A DNA stretch of 64,000 bases from Thermosporothrix hazakensis (GTDB lineage: Bacteria; Chloroflexota; Ktedonobacteria; Ktedonobacterales; Ktedonobacteraceae): positions 1 through 64,000 of the forward strand of contig NZ_QKUF01000024.1 of assembly GCF_003253565.1 (NCBI RefSeq), read 5' to 3'. Both the position numbers and the translations under genes were made by a program. Below the pieces are notes generated by a model. That model saw nothing but the letters and a program-made list of their open reading frames with translations. It did no database searches and was not told the DNA's origin. Below, piece by piece: positions 7,181-14,335 of the stretch. The stretch's first letter is position 1. Every line of letters starts with the position of its first letter.

Positions 7181-8155
7181 ATGGGGAGAAGGATCGACGG
7201 GTTCCGAGATTTTATCGGTTCTCAATGGCGACGTGTCGAAAATGGTTTGAGCCAGTGGAGTAAGCGCAACCAAGCACGTCGTTTTCCTGCTCCAAAGGAA
7301 GAGCCTCCAAGGGCAGAGATTCCCTTGTCTCTTGATGATCGCTTGAATCAGAGTTTTGATCGAATGTTGCAGGAAGTTGATGAGTTGGATAGTGAAAAGT
7401 ACACTTTTGAAGAACACGCAGAATACACCTGGATCGCTTTTGTGCGTGTTCTTTTACCTCTCATCTTTTTTGTTGTCTTAGGCTATGAAGACGGATTGTT
7501 TATGACGGGCTTCCACTACTTCAGTTGGGAACCGTTTATAGCGATCATGTACTTTATTGGCTATGGGTTGGAAGCTTTGCGTGTTGCAATGGTCTATTCT
7601 ATGAACTTCAGCAAAGCTGCTGGAAGGGAAAAAGCCTATAGAGCCCAATTCTGGGTGTGGTTGCTGATGAGTCTAGGGTGTGGGGTTGCACAATTGGCTT
7701 CCGCTTTAGTGATTCAGTCGTTAGGTGGTGATCAGGCAATAAGTGGTGAGAATGCTGTTGCTCAAGGCGCGAAAGAGATTTTAGCCTCAATGCCTTGGTT
7801 GGTATACCTTGCCATTATTCTACGTGTTGCCTTATGTGCTATTGCTGATTGGGCTTGTAGTGGTTTTTTACATCGGAAGAAGAAAACAGTAGAGCAGAAG
7901 GCTGCTGCGATTACGGCAAGAGCGAATAACGTTTCAGCGCTTTTGCAGGCGAACCAGAATGCGCGCTCGATTATTGACAATGCTCGACAGTACCAGCAAA
8001 TTGTAGAAAGTCAAAGAAAAGAACTTGAAGCCTTACGGACACAACAGCGTGAGGTGTTTGACGTAGTGTTCAATGCAGGAATGGCGCAGGTAAAGCGTAA
8101 CGTTTCTTCTCAGGGAAGTGAACCAGACAATCCTTATGAAGCCAGTTTTGAGTAA
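7181..8155 (+). CDS. multi-pass membrane protein with coiled-coil tail
   Basis: A 324-residue protein. The first 80 residues are cytoplasmic and charged. About four membrane helices follow between residues 83 and 230 (WIAFVRVLLPLIFFVVLGY, FIAIMYFIGYGLEALRVAMVY, FWVWLLMSLGCGVAQLASALVI, WLVYLAIILRVALCAIADWAC). The last 90 residues contain a long helical segment rich in Gln, Glu and Ala that should be a coiled coil. GGAG precedes the ATG. It is the largest membrane protein of the element and could belong to a DNA-transfer or entry-exclusion apparatus, but no ATPase or known transfer domain is seen. Family not recognised. Confidence 0.6.
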   Translation: MGRRIDGFRDFIGSQWRRVENGLSQWSKRNQARRFPAPKEEPPRAEIPLSLDDRLNQSFDRMLQEVDELDSEKYTFEEHAEYTWIAFVRVLLPLIFFVVLGYEDGLFMTGFHYFSWEPFIAIMYFIGYGLEALRVAMVYSMNFSKAAGREKAYRAQFWVWLLMSLGCGVAQLASALVIQSLGGDQAISGENAVAQGAKEILASMPWLVYLAIILRVALCAIADWACSGFLHRKKKTVEQKAAAITARANNVSALLQANQNARSIIDNARQYQQIVESQRKELEALRTQQREVFDVVFNAGMAQVKRNVSSQGSEPDNPYEASFE

Positions 8156-8180
8156 GTAGGAAAAGGGAGATAGCAGATCG

Positions 8181-8729
8181 ATGAAACGCCGTTACTGCAA
8201 GTACAGTTTTGAAGATACTCAACGCGCTATACAGCATCAACAGCGGCAAGTCGGTGTGCGTATTCTCCCGGGAACTGCCTCAAGCACTGGAAGAAGTATT
8301 CGTGTGTATTCAGAGAAACATCGGCGTGAGCTGTGGTGCGTCATTTTAGCGCGATCTTCTGATTGGTACAGATACAATCTGAACACCTATCAGCATGGAA
8401 TGGAAGCGGCAATTGTCGGTACGCATGATAGTTGCATTTCTGTACCTGTTCTGGCTATGGATAGCCTGGAATGGTATGAGCCCTATAAAACACGTTTTGA
8501 ACAGTCGCTTCCACCTGCAAAAGATTTTCGGCTTCCTGATAATCCAGATAAGTTTGATCGCTTAAGGCGTGGACATTATGGTCATTGTGTTTTTGTTGGG
8601 GCTTTAATTGTTGGTCGAAAAGAGGCTATTGACCGTTTGATGAGGCTTCCAGAACGAACGCGTTTCGGCTTGGAAGCAGAAGTGAAACGCCTACGGCATC
8701 GACGTCCTGGACGGCCATTGAAACTCTGA
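8181..8729 (+). CDS. hypothetical protein of the element
   Basis: A 182-residue basic protein (MKRRYCKYSFEDTQRAIQHQQ at the start, RPGRPLKL at the end, resembling an AT-hook in the last residues). No membrane segment or known motif is visible. It starts 26 bp after the membrane protein gene, with AAGGGAG ahead of the ATG. It is closed by a terminator at 8771. The basic ends suggest DNA binding, but I do not recognise the family. Confidence 0.55.
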   Translation: MKRRYCKYSFEDTQRAIQHQQRQVGVRILPGTASSTGRSIRVYSEKHRRELWCVILARSSDWYRYNLNTYQHGMEAAIVGTHDSCISVPVLAMDSLEWYEPYKTRFEQSLPPAKDFRLPDNPDKFDRLRRGHYGHCVFVGALIVGRKEAIDRLMRLPERTRFGLEAEVKRLRHRRPGRPLKL

Positions 8730-8770
8730 GCAATTTAAAAGGTCAAGAAACACAAAAGAACAACAGCGAG

Positions 8771-8816
8771 AACAAAACCCGTATGCTTTTAACTTTGGCA
8801 TATGGGTTTTTTCTCG
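8771..8816. terminator. terminator after 8181-8729 gene
   Basis: An imperfect hairpin (AAAACCCGTATGC, loop, GCATATGGGTTTT) followed by TTCTCGCC, itself complementary to GCGAGAAC before the stem. U-rich on both strands, so probably bidirectional. Confidence 0.7.
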
Positions 8817-8842
8817 CCACACTTGCTCGAAAGGGGAGTAAA

Positions 8843-8980
8843 ATGCTGATCATTGTTTATATTCTGCTGGTTGCTATTGGAAGTGTGTTGTCAGCTACTG
8901 CTTCAATCGGGCTGATCTGGGCAATTTGTCGATGTTTCGAGTTACAGGTGACTGCTAGTCAAGAAAGGAAGGAAGTTTAA
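8843..8980 (+). CDS. 45-residue single-helix membrane microprotein
   Basis: Starts at the ATG at 8843, 8 nt after AAGGGGAG. One hydrophobic helix covers residues 2-30 (IIVYILLVAIGSVLSATASIGLIWAI), followed by a short charged tail. The stop codon overlaps the ATG of the next gene (TAATG), so the two are coupled. Function unknown. Confidence 0.5.
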   Translation: MLIIVYILLVAIGSVLSATASIGLIWAICRCFELQVTASQERKEV

Positions 8981-9195
8981 TGAGTGATTTATTGACGGTC
9001 CAAGAGGTTGCGAAGATTTTTCGTGTAGATGATACCACTGTTCGACGCTGGATTAAGATTGGAGCTCTAGAAGCTGTGACTTTACCTCATGTGAATGAAA
9101 GGACTTCTTATCGCGTCAAAAGGTCAACGCTTGAGCAAGTGCTATGTGCGGGTATTGGATATGATCAGTCTCAAGAAAAAGGGGGAAACGCATGA
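8980..9195 (+). CDS. helix-turn-helix DNA-binding protein, HTH_17 type
   Basis: A 71-residue protein with LLTVQEVAKIFRVDDTTVRRWIKIGALEAV at residues 4-33 and a wing-like YRVKRSTLEQVL. This is the excisionase/MerR-like fold of recombination directionality factors and small regulators. A second protein of this fold lies beside the integrase (16107), which is the more likely excisionase; this one may regulate transcription or replication. It overlaps neighbours on both sides. Confidence 0.75.
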   Translation: MSDLLTVQEVAKIFRVDDTTVRRWIKIGALEAVTLPHVNERTSYRVKRSTLEQVLCAGIGYDQSQEKGGNA

Positions 9196-9305
9196 GTATT
9201 GCAGTGATTAGTACGGAACTGATGGAACTGATAGTAACTGTTGTGTTAGTCATTTTGAGTTTTGGTTTTTTAGCATTCTGGCATTGGCTGGAACGCAAAA
9301 AGTAA
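9192..9305 (+). CDS. 37-residue single-helix membrane microprotein
   Basis: ATG overlaps the end of the HTH gene (GCATGA) and follows AAAAAGGGGG. One hydrophobic helix spans residues about 8-31 (ELIVTVVLVILSFGFLAFWHW), followed by LERKK, a positive-inside end. Function unknown. Confidence 0.45.
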   Translation: MSIAVISTELMELIVTVVLVILSFGFLAFWHWLERKK

Positions 9306-9375
9306 AGCGGGATTCTCTGAGAAACGTTTAGAAGCCATTCCAGAGACCCCACTTGCTGTGGTCAACCGTTTAGTT

Positions 9376-9405
9376 GCCCTACATGCTCATTATAGCATGT
9401 GGGGC
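9376..9405 (+). terminator. hairpin, probable terminator
   Basis: A perfect 12-bp stem GCCCTACATGCT/AGCATGTGGGGC (with one G-U) and a 6-nt loop lies in the gap before the gene at 9428. Only GTTCTT follows, so termination may be weak or the hairpin may act as a leader structure. Confidence 0.5.
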
Positions 9406-9427
9406 GTTCTTATGAAAGGACTCTCAC

Positions 9428-10132
9428 ATGTTAGGTTTTACTCCTAGCCCGTTTATGTTGGCTGTTGGTGCAATACTTGGAGGAATTGTTTTTGTTTGTT
9501 GGTTAAGCGAAAGAGGTTATGACCATTCTGAGAGATCTAAAGGAGTGGTGCTTAGCCTTTGGATTGTTGTTGCGCTTATTGTAGGAGTTGTTGTTGTTTG
9601 GTTGGTACTTGGACCGACTGTGTTTGCGAAAACGATAGGATCTATTGTTCCTTCCACAAAAGCACCTTCTGGTCCTTCTCTGTCCGATAACTTGGTAAGG
9701 CCTCCAACAATTTCTGCGGAACAGATTGATAGAGTTCTTGCGGCTGCTGGATCACCTGCTATTGGCGTTGGTGAAACTATGTACAGAGAAGGAGTGAAAC
9801 GCGGTATTGATCCAGCTTATGCACTTGGCTTTTTCCATAAAGAAAGTGGATATGGAAAGGCAGGTGTAGCCACTCAAACTCATAGCATAGGGAATATAAA
9901 ATGCACTCCCGGCTATACCTGTTTTGGAGAGTTTAGAAGCTATCCGACTTGGGCGGATGGTGTCATTGATTGGTATAAGCTCATAGAAAAAGAGTATATA
10001 GCAAAAGGTGCCCGTACGTTATCGGCAATCTTACCCGTGTATTGTCCGGTTAGCGATGGGTGTGATCCTCAGCAGTACGCGCAGGATGTGTTGAGTGATA
10101 TTGCACTGTGGCAGAAGGGGGACGTGAGATGA
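9428..10132 (+). CDS. membrane-anchored muramidase-like protein
   Basis: A 234-residue protein with two membrane helices (about residues 8-27 and 41-64) and an external domain from about 95. The domain has the glucosaminidase/lysozyme-like pattern: a Glu in GFFHKESGYGKAG (about 136-148), then HSIGNIKCTPGYTCFGEFRSYPTWADGVIDWYKLI and an AQDVLSDI C-terminus, matching the way glucosaminidase-family enzymes end. It should cut peptidoglycan locally, the usual role in conjugative or phage DNA passage. Two Cys pairs may form disulfides. Its presence in the element argues for a transfer function. It overlaps the next gene by ATGA. Confidence 0.72.
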   Translation: MLGFTPSPFMLAVGAILGGIVFVCWLSERGYDHSERSKGVVLSLWIVVALIVGVVVVWLVLGPTVFAKTIGSIVPSTKAPSGPSLSDNLVRPPTISAEQIDRVLAAAGSPAIGVGETMYREGVKRGIDPAYALGFFHKESGYGKAGVATQTHSIGNIKCTPGYTCFGEFRSYPTWADGVIDWYKLIEKEYIAKGARTLSAILPVYCPVSDGCDPQQYAQDVLSDIALWQKGDVR

Positions 10133-10350
10133 CTGAGGATCAATGGAACGAATACCTGAAACATGCTCAGCAGGCTCAAATGCCAGTGATCCAGGTTGTA
10201 TGTGTAGGGTGTTGGTATCAACGAAACCCAGAAACTCCTTTTCCTGAGCAAGCCTCATCAACACTTTGCTCTTGTTGTAGTTCATTAACTCGAACGCGTC
10301 AGCTTCCTCTTCCTGCCTGGATTGGAGGAATAAATGTCTCTTCCAGATGA
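10129..10350 (+). CDS. small Cys-rich protein
   Basis: A 73-residue protein starting MTEDQWNEYL at an ATG overlapping the previous stop. CVGC (about residues 26-29) and CSCC (about 46-49) make a four-cysteine zinc ribbon. It overlaps the following gene, which begins at 10334 in another frame. Function unknown. Confidence 0.55.
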   Translation: MTEDQWNEYLKHAQQAQMPVIQVVCVGCWYQRNPETPFPEQASSTLCSCCSSLTRTRQLPLPAWIGGINVSSR

Positions 10351-10870
10351 ATTGCAAAAGAGGTTGGAGGCTCAGTACTTATTCCCTGACGTCAGCATCC
10401 TTCGGGGTGCTGACATTATTCTAGCCAACAAATTGGGGATAACACTTGTTCCCTGTACGGGAACTCAATGCCGAGATATGTTTCTTCCACCTTGGTTGAA
10501 TCCCTACGATAGACGCGTCTTTGCAGATAGCATCCTGCCAGGTAGGCGGTATCGCTCGATGTACGAAGAACGCATGTCGAGTTTACATCGACATCATGGA
10601 GCGATACTTGCGTTGGAGATCATGAGAACTGAGCAAGTGGCGTTCTTACAAGGAAATAATGATGTTCGAGGGAATCACTGGTGTGGACACTGCTTGGAAC
10701 GCGCGAAGTTAATCAACCTTGGGGATACACTGGGATTTCCTGCTTTACCGTGTGTTCAGGAAGGTTACGTCTCCTGGAAACAGTTCGCTTCAACAGCGAC
10801 AGATTCACGAATTTTCGAGGCTTTATATCATGCTTCGCACGTCAAAAAACAGTTAGTTACTCTTCGTTAG
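10334..10870 (+). CDS. hypothetical protein of the element
   Basis: A 178-residue soluble protein; GGAGG lies 6 nt ahead of the ATG. It contains CTGTQC near residue 41 and WCGHCLERAKLINLGD near residue 115, possible metal-binding pairs, but no domain I recognise. It sits directly before the SSB gene, so a role in element DNA metabolism is possible but unproven. Confidence 0.5.
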   Translation: MSLPDELQKRLEAQYLFPDVSILRGADIILANKLGITLVPCTGTQCRDMFLPPWLNPYDRRVFADSILPGRRYRSMYEERMSSLHRHHGAILALEIMRTEQVAFLQGNNDVRGNHWCGHCLERAKLINLGDTLGFPALPCVQEGYVSWKQFASTATDSRIFEALYHASHVKKQLVTLR

Positions 10871-10889
10871 ATGAAAGGAGAAATGCTTT

Positions 10890-11282
10890 ATGTTGTGGAA
10901 TCAATGTCAATTCGCTGGTCGACTTGGGCGCGATCCTGAAATGTCATATACACCTAACGGAAAGGCCGTCTTACGGTTCTCTATAGCTGTAGATCAAGGC
11001 AAGGATCAACCCGCGATGTGGTTGAATGTAACAGTTTGGGAAGCGTTGGCGGAGCGATTGTCACAGACTCTTTATAAAGGGGCTCCAGTATTCGTGCAAG
11101 GTAGGTTGGTACAAAGAAGCTATACCGATAAGAATGGGATAAATCGTGTTTCTACGGACGTGATTGCAACTACCGCACAGCTTTTGGAAAAACCGAAGAC
11201 AAACACGACTTCGGCAAACTATGAGGCTGAGCCTCACCCGTTTTCCTCATCTCTGAAAGAACCGAGTGACTACCCCTTCTAG
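10890..11282 (+). CDS. ssb: single-stranded DNA-binding protein
   Basis: A 130-residue OB-fold SSB: NQCQFAGRLGRDPEMSYTPNGKAVLRFSIAVDQ at residues 4-36, then WLNVTVWEALAERLSQTLYKGAPVFVQGRL and a strand ending in STDVIATTAQLL. The acidic C-terminal tip is degenerate (SDYPF instead of DDDIPF) but keeps the Pro-Phe pair that contacts partner proteins. A chromosomal copy is expected elsewhere, so this is the element's own SSB. It probably acts with the primase encoded next. Confidence 0.93.
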   Translation: MLWNQCQFAGRLGRDPEMSYTPNGKAVLRFSIAVDQGKDQPAMWLNVTVWEALAERLSQTLYKGAPVFVQGRLVQRSYTDKNGINRVSTDVIATTAQLLEKPKTNTTSANYEAEPHPFSSSLKEPSDYPF

Positions 11283-11292
11283 AAGAAAGATG

Positions 11293-11320
11293 GTGCCTCT
11301 TATCGCTACATAAGAGGCAC
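11293..11320 (+). other. hairpin between ssb and primase genes
   Basis: Perfect 10-bp stem GTGCCTCTTA/TAAGAGGCAC with an 8-nt loop, 10 nt after the ssb stop. No U-tract follows, so it may moderate read-through or protect the mRNA 3' end rather than stop transcription. Confidence 0.5.
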
Positions 11321-11335
11321 TTAGGAGAAAAGGGC

Positions 11336-12340
11336 ATGGTGAAAAACAGTAGTAAGCTTCACATTCCTCTTCACCTTCTTCAAGTATACTGCAAGCTTTT
11401 TGTTTCTCGAACCTCTGACTTTGCGCTCCAGCAGGCTGATGGAAGTTATCGGCGTGCTGGGCGCCCATTGCAGTTGCTTGATATAAATCGTCATTTGCAA
11501 CGGTTTCACACTCTGGGTATGTACGTCCAGGATGAGCAGGGAAAAGTTCGCTTTTCCGTGTTTGATGATGATCGACAAAATGGCTTTGCTGAAATGCAAC
11601 GTCTACGCAATCAGCTTAAGAGAGATGGAATTCCTGCTTACATGGAGCAATCGCGTCGGGGTGCGCATTTGTGGGTTTTCTGGAAAGAACCCATTTACGC
11701 GTCTCAGGCACGTGATGTATTGCTTCCTTACTGTCCTGATGGAGTTGAGTTCTACCCAAAGCAAAATGAAGGTTGCGGCTATGGCAGTCTAATTCGTATG
11801 CCTCTAGGCGTGCATCAGTTATCAGGTATGAGTTATGCCTTCCAGGATGATCAAGCTGAAATAATCTCGCCTTCTGTCTATGATGTGCTGCAACAACTTC
11901 ACCTGCTCTTTCAATTTCAACGGGTTGCGGTACCTGAGTCCAGGCGCTGTTCTCTGGTTGCATTGCAGTTTGACAAGAGGCTGTGCAGTACCAGAAACCA
12001 AACAAAATCGTTAGCCTCTTCCACTGCAACAACTCTTGGTCCGTATACAGATATTCGCTCATGGTGCAATGCTCAAAATCCCTTTGAAGTTATTGGACGT
12101 TACGTCCGCCTAAATGATCAAGGTATCGGGAGATGTCCATTTCATGAGCACCATAAGCATGCAGATAGGAAGCCGTCGTTTAAAGTTTATAAGCCGAAAA
12201 AAGAAGGCGGTTCCTGTTGGTATTGCTATACTTGGCAGCAAGGAGGCAACGTGTTTGACTTTCTATGCCACTGGTATGGCCTAAGTGCGAGAGAGATGTG
12301 GAAACGCATACAGGAAGGATACAATCATGAACGCAACTAA
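11336..12340 (+). CDS. AEP-type primase with C-terminal CHC2 zinc finger
   Basis: A 334-residue protein. Residues about 15-165 match the archaeo-eukaryotic primase domain seen in TOTE-type systems: the catalytic acids in VFDDD (77-79), SRRGAHLWVFW with H111, FYPKQ, and LIRMPLGVHQLSG with R154. Residues about 240-330 match the zinc finger of DnaG (CHC2): CPFH (267-270), RKPSF, CWYC (294-297), GGNVFDFLCHWYG. In DnaG the zinc finger is N-terminal, before a TOPRIM domain; here it follows an unrelated catalytic core and no TOPRIM is present. It should make primers on element DNA. AGGAG precedes the ATG. It lies after ssb in one operon. Confidence 0.85.
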   Translation: MVKNSSKLHIPLHLLQVYCKLFVSRTSDFALQQADGSYRRAGRPLQLLDINRHLQRFHTLGMYVQDEQGKVRFSVFDDDRQNGFAEMQRLRNQLKRDGIPAYMEQSRRGAHLWVFWKEPIYASQARDVLLPYCPDGVEFYPKQNEGCGYGSLIRMPLGVHQLSGMSYAFQDDQAEIISPSVYDVLQQLHLLFQFQRVAVPESRRCSLVALQFDKRLCSTRNQTKSLASSTATTLGPYTDIRSWCNAQNPFEVIGRYVRLNDQGIGRCPFHEHHKHADRKPSFKVYKPKKEGGSCWYCYTWQQGGNVFDFLCHWYGLSAREMWKRIQEGYNHERN

Positions 12341-12572
12341 TCATAGTGAAGAGCAGAATAAGCGTGAAGAAAATGCCGAGAATGATCAAGTTTTGACTCT
12401 TGAGGCAGCGAACAATCTAGTCTTGCTTTGGCAAGGAGTTGCTTCGAGTATAGAGCAGATCAACATGACGGCAGATTTTCAAGAGAATGACGAGTATTGT
12501 TGGGAACATGGAGGACGGCCTGATTTTGGAGGTTGGGCGTGTCAGCATCAGGAACATAAAGAAGTTCATTGA
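12327..12572 (+). CDS. small acidic protein with Cys/His tail
   Basis: An 81-residue protein. The ATG at 12327 lies inside the end of the primase gene, after CAGGAAGG. The N-terminal half is acidic (NHSEEQNKREENAEND); the C-terminus, CWEHGGRPDFGGWACQHQEHKEVH, may bind a metal through CxxH and CxH. Overlap with the primase gene suggests a partner or modulator of it. Not recognised. Confidence 0.5.
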   Translation: MNATNHSEEQNKREENAENDQVLTLEAANNLVLLWQGVASSIEQINMTADFQENDEYCWEHGGRPDFGGWACQHQEHKEVH

Positions 12573-12602
12573 AGTGGTTCTTTAGGAAGAAAGGAAATGG
12601 AA

Positions 12603-12770
12603 ATGATGAGGAATCTGGTCCTCTTTCTTATCTCTTGTGGTTTCGCTGGTATGTCTTGGTATAGCTTTAGTTTTACAACAGATGTACTTGGCATTGTATA
12701 TGCAATTGGAGCCTTCGCGTTTCTTCTATTGTTTTGTATCAGCGTAAAGTTGAAGCGATCCCAACAATAG
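12603..12770 (+). CDS. 55-residue membrane microprotein
   Basis: Two short hydrophobic helices (MMRNLVLFLISCGFAGMSW and LGIVYAIGAFAFLLLFCISV) joined by a turn, with a basic C-terminus KLKRSQQ. I prefer the ATG at 12603, 8 nt after AAAGG, over one at 12597. It lies 9 bp before the next membrane protein gene. Function unknown. Confidence 0.5.
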   Translation: MMRNLVLFLISCGFAGMSWYSFSFTTDVLGIVYAIGAFAFLLLFCISVKLKRSQQ

Positions 12771-12779
12771 CAGGGGAAA

Positions 12780-13274
12780 ATGATGAAATTGGAACGGCTT
12801 GCAGAAATGGACTATGAAGCAGCACAGTCCGAGAAGCGAGACAAGCTAAACGGTCGCTTACAGGTATGGTCTTTGCTTATTGCTCTTGTTGGAGCCTTTG
12901 GTTTGGCAAGTGTCCAGTCGGGTTCAATTGCTTACATTGTTGGAGTTTTGCCCTTACTTGTAGCCTGCTTGGCACGATATGTTCGCCATAGTGAAGCGGT
13001 GTTAGATCAAGTTAAGGAGTACCTTTTTCAGAAAGAGCTGGAATTGAAATATACAGGCTATGAGTGTTGGCGTGTAAAACACAAGCAAGCAAAATCAGGA
13101 GAACATCTACGGGCCTTCCGAAGTTGCGCTGTTCTGATAGATGTGATCGCGACAGGATCATTGGCTATTCGGCTTGCAGAACATTCTATCGTGCTCTCTG
13201 TTGTGGTTGTGTTCCTGGAAGCATTAGTGATTTGTTTAACCTGTTATTGGTTAAGTGATACCAAACGCAAGTGA
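12780..13274 (+). CDS. four-helix membrane protein of the element
   Basis: A 164-residue protein: a short charged N-terminus, a membrane hairpin (about residues 29-66), a charged helical cytoplasmic stretch (about 67-112), and a second hairpin (about 115-157). AGGGG precedes the ATG. The 2TM-helix-2TM arrangement superficially resembles SLATT-type effector membrane proteins, but no signature is clear. Followed by a good terminator. Confidence 0.5.
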   Translation: MMKLERLAEMDYEAAQSEKRDKLNGRLQVWSLLIALVGAFGLASVQSGSIAYIVGVLPLLVACLARYVRHSEAVLDQVKEYLFQKELELKYTGYECWRVKHKQAKSGEHLRAFRSCAVLIDVIATGSLAIRLAEHSIVLSVVVVFLEALVICLTCYWLSDTKRK

Positions 13275-13291
13275 TGTTCGATCCGTGTATG

Positions 13292-13325
13292 CCCTTCTCA
13301 GCGTGAGCTAGAAGGGTTTTCTTTT
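13292..13325 (+). terminator. rho-independent terminator
   Basis: CCCTTCT/AGAAGGG stem (13292-13298 with 13310-13316) followed by TTTTCTTTT. Confidence 0.8.
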
Positions 13326-13337
13326 GGAGGCGAAGAA

Positions 13338-13424
13338 ATGGGAACCCAGAAAAAGCGAACACGAAAAAATTGGTTAACAGGAAGCTTTGGAAGTATTCGA
13401 CAATTATGTAAAGCGGTTCACTGA
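13338..13424 (+). CDS. possible 28-residue basic microprotein
   Basis: ATG 7 nt after GGAGG. The product begins MGTQKKRTRKNWLTGSFGS, strongly basic. The only support is the Shine-Dalgarno and the position between a terminator and the next gene. Confidence 0.3.
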   Translation: MGTQKKRTRKNWLTGSFGSIRQLCKAVH

Positions 13425-13448
13425 AAGTAAAGCAAAAGGAGAGGAAGT

Positions 13449-13718
13449 ATGAAGGTAAAAAGAACAGAGAAAATGAAACGCGATTTTTCGATTGAATGCC
13501 TAAGAGATGTGTTAGATAGAATCAAGCAAGATGCGGAGAAAACTACTTTCGAGAATTTTGAACAAAAGAATGGCTTTTGCGTAACCAAATTGCTTGATGT
13601 TCTTAGTTGGTTGCAACATGTAAGTACTCTTTCAAAAGGAGAGATAAAACTTATTGAAGAGATTCGAGCAGTGTTGGAAACCATTTTGTATGGGAATAGT
13701 GAGGAGTTTCCGTTTTAA
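13449..13718 (+). CDS. small helical hypothetical protein
   Basis: An 89-residue protein, basic at the start (MKVKRTEKMKRDF), then amphipathic helices rich in Leu, Glu and Ile. AAGGAGAGG precedes the ATG. No motif recognised. Closed by a terminator at 13755. Confidence 0.5.
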   Translation: MKVKRTEKMKRDFSIECLRDVLDRIKQDAEKTTFENFEQKNGFCVTKLLDVLSWLQHVSTLSKGEIKLIEEIRAVLETILYGNSEEFPF

Positions 13719-13754
13719 CACGAAGAAGTACAGAAATATTCACGTGTGGAGCTG

Positions 13755-13790
13755 AAAGAGCCTTTCTCGTGCGAAGGCTCTTTTTGTTTT
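13755..13790 (+). terminator. rho-independent terminator
   Basis: AAAGAGCCTT/AAGGCTCTTT (10 bp, 13755-13764 with 13774-13783) followed by TTGTTTT. Confidence 0.85.
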
Positions 13791-13803
13791 GCAGGAGAAA
13801 ACT

Positions 13804-14190
13804 ATGAGAGTAGTAAAGCCCCTATCGGAAGCCACTGCCATTTATGATGTACTTTCAAAGTTAAAAGTAGGAGATCTAGTTCCAGCATGTGTTTATATAC
13901 GCGATTATGTTGACGGGCAGATTCCCTCATGGCGTGTTGCTCACATTATTGAGTCGCCTCCTTCACGAAGAATCACCGTGATTGATCCTGACAATGTCAA
14001 AGAACCTACTTTATGGGAAGAGGAGTCTTGGATAGCTCTTGATATAGTTGCCCTTCCCTCGAAAGTCCTTGCAACGGATTTGTATTGTTTTACAGGAAAA
14101 CCTCACTATACTAACATGTTAGGTGATATTCGCCAACATGGAAGGAAGATTTCAGATTTATTTGAAGAGCAAGGAGAAGATTATGTCTGA
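13804..14190 (+). CDS. hypothetical protein of the element
   Basis: A 128-residue soluble protein starting MRVVKPLSEATAIYDVL at an ATG preceded by CAGGAG. The middle part is strand-rich (VGDLVPACVYIRDYVDGQIPSWRVAHIIES) and could be a small beta-barrel. The C-terminus is acidic. The next microprotein gene overlaps its end. Not recognised. Confidence 0.5.
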   Translation: MRVVKPLSEATAIYDVLSKLKVGDLVPACVYIRDYVDGQIPSWRVAHIIESPPSRRITVIDPDNVKEPTLWEEESWIALDIVALPSKVLATDLYCFTGKPHYTNMLGDIRQHGRKISDLFEEQGEDYV

Positions 14191-14263
14191 CTGGTTCCAA
14201 TCAATTGCTTTTGTTGCCTTTTTTCTGTTATTGCCTTTGGCTCTTCGTGTTGTGTTTTCGTGA
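14183..14263 (+). CDS. 26-residue membrane microprotein
   Basis: ATG within the end of the previous gene, after AAGGAG. Product MSDWFQSIAFVAFFLLLPLA and a short tail is almost entirely one membrane helix. Similar tiny single-helix genes lie at 8843 and 9192. Confidence 0.4.
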   Translation: MSDWFQSIAFVAFFLLLPLALRVVFS

Positions 14264-14280
14264 AAGCGTTAAAACCATTG

Positions 14281-14311
14281 AAGGGGCGCGTCCTAGTAAC
14301 ACGCGCCCCTT
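14281..14311. terminator. GC-rich hairpin before rep gene
   Basis: Perfect 11-bp stem AAGGGGCGCGT/ACGCGCCCCTT with a 9-nt loop. A+T-rich sequence does not directly follow, so it may be a weak terminator, an attenuator or an origin-associated structure; it lies 25 bp upstream of the replication initiator gene. Confidence 0.5.
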
Positions 14312-14335
14312 GACCTACAAAGAAGAGGTGTAGAA

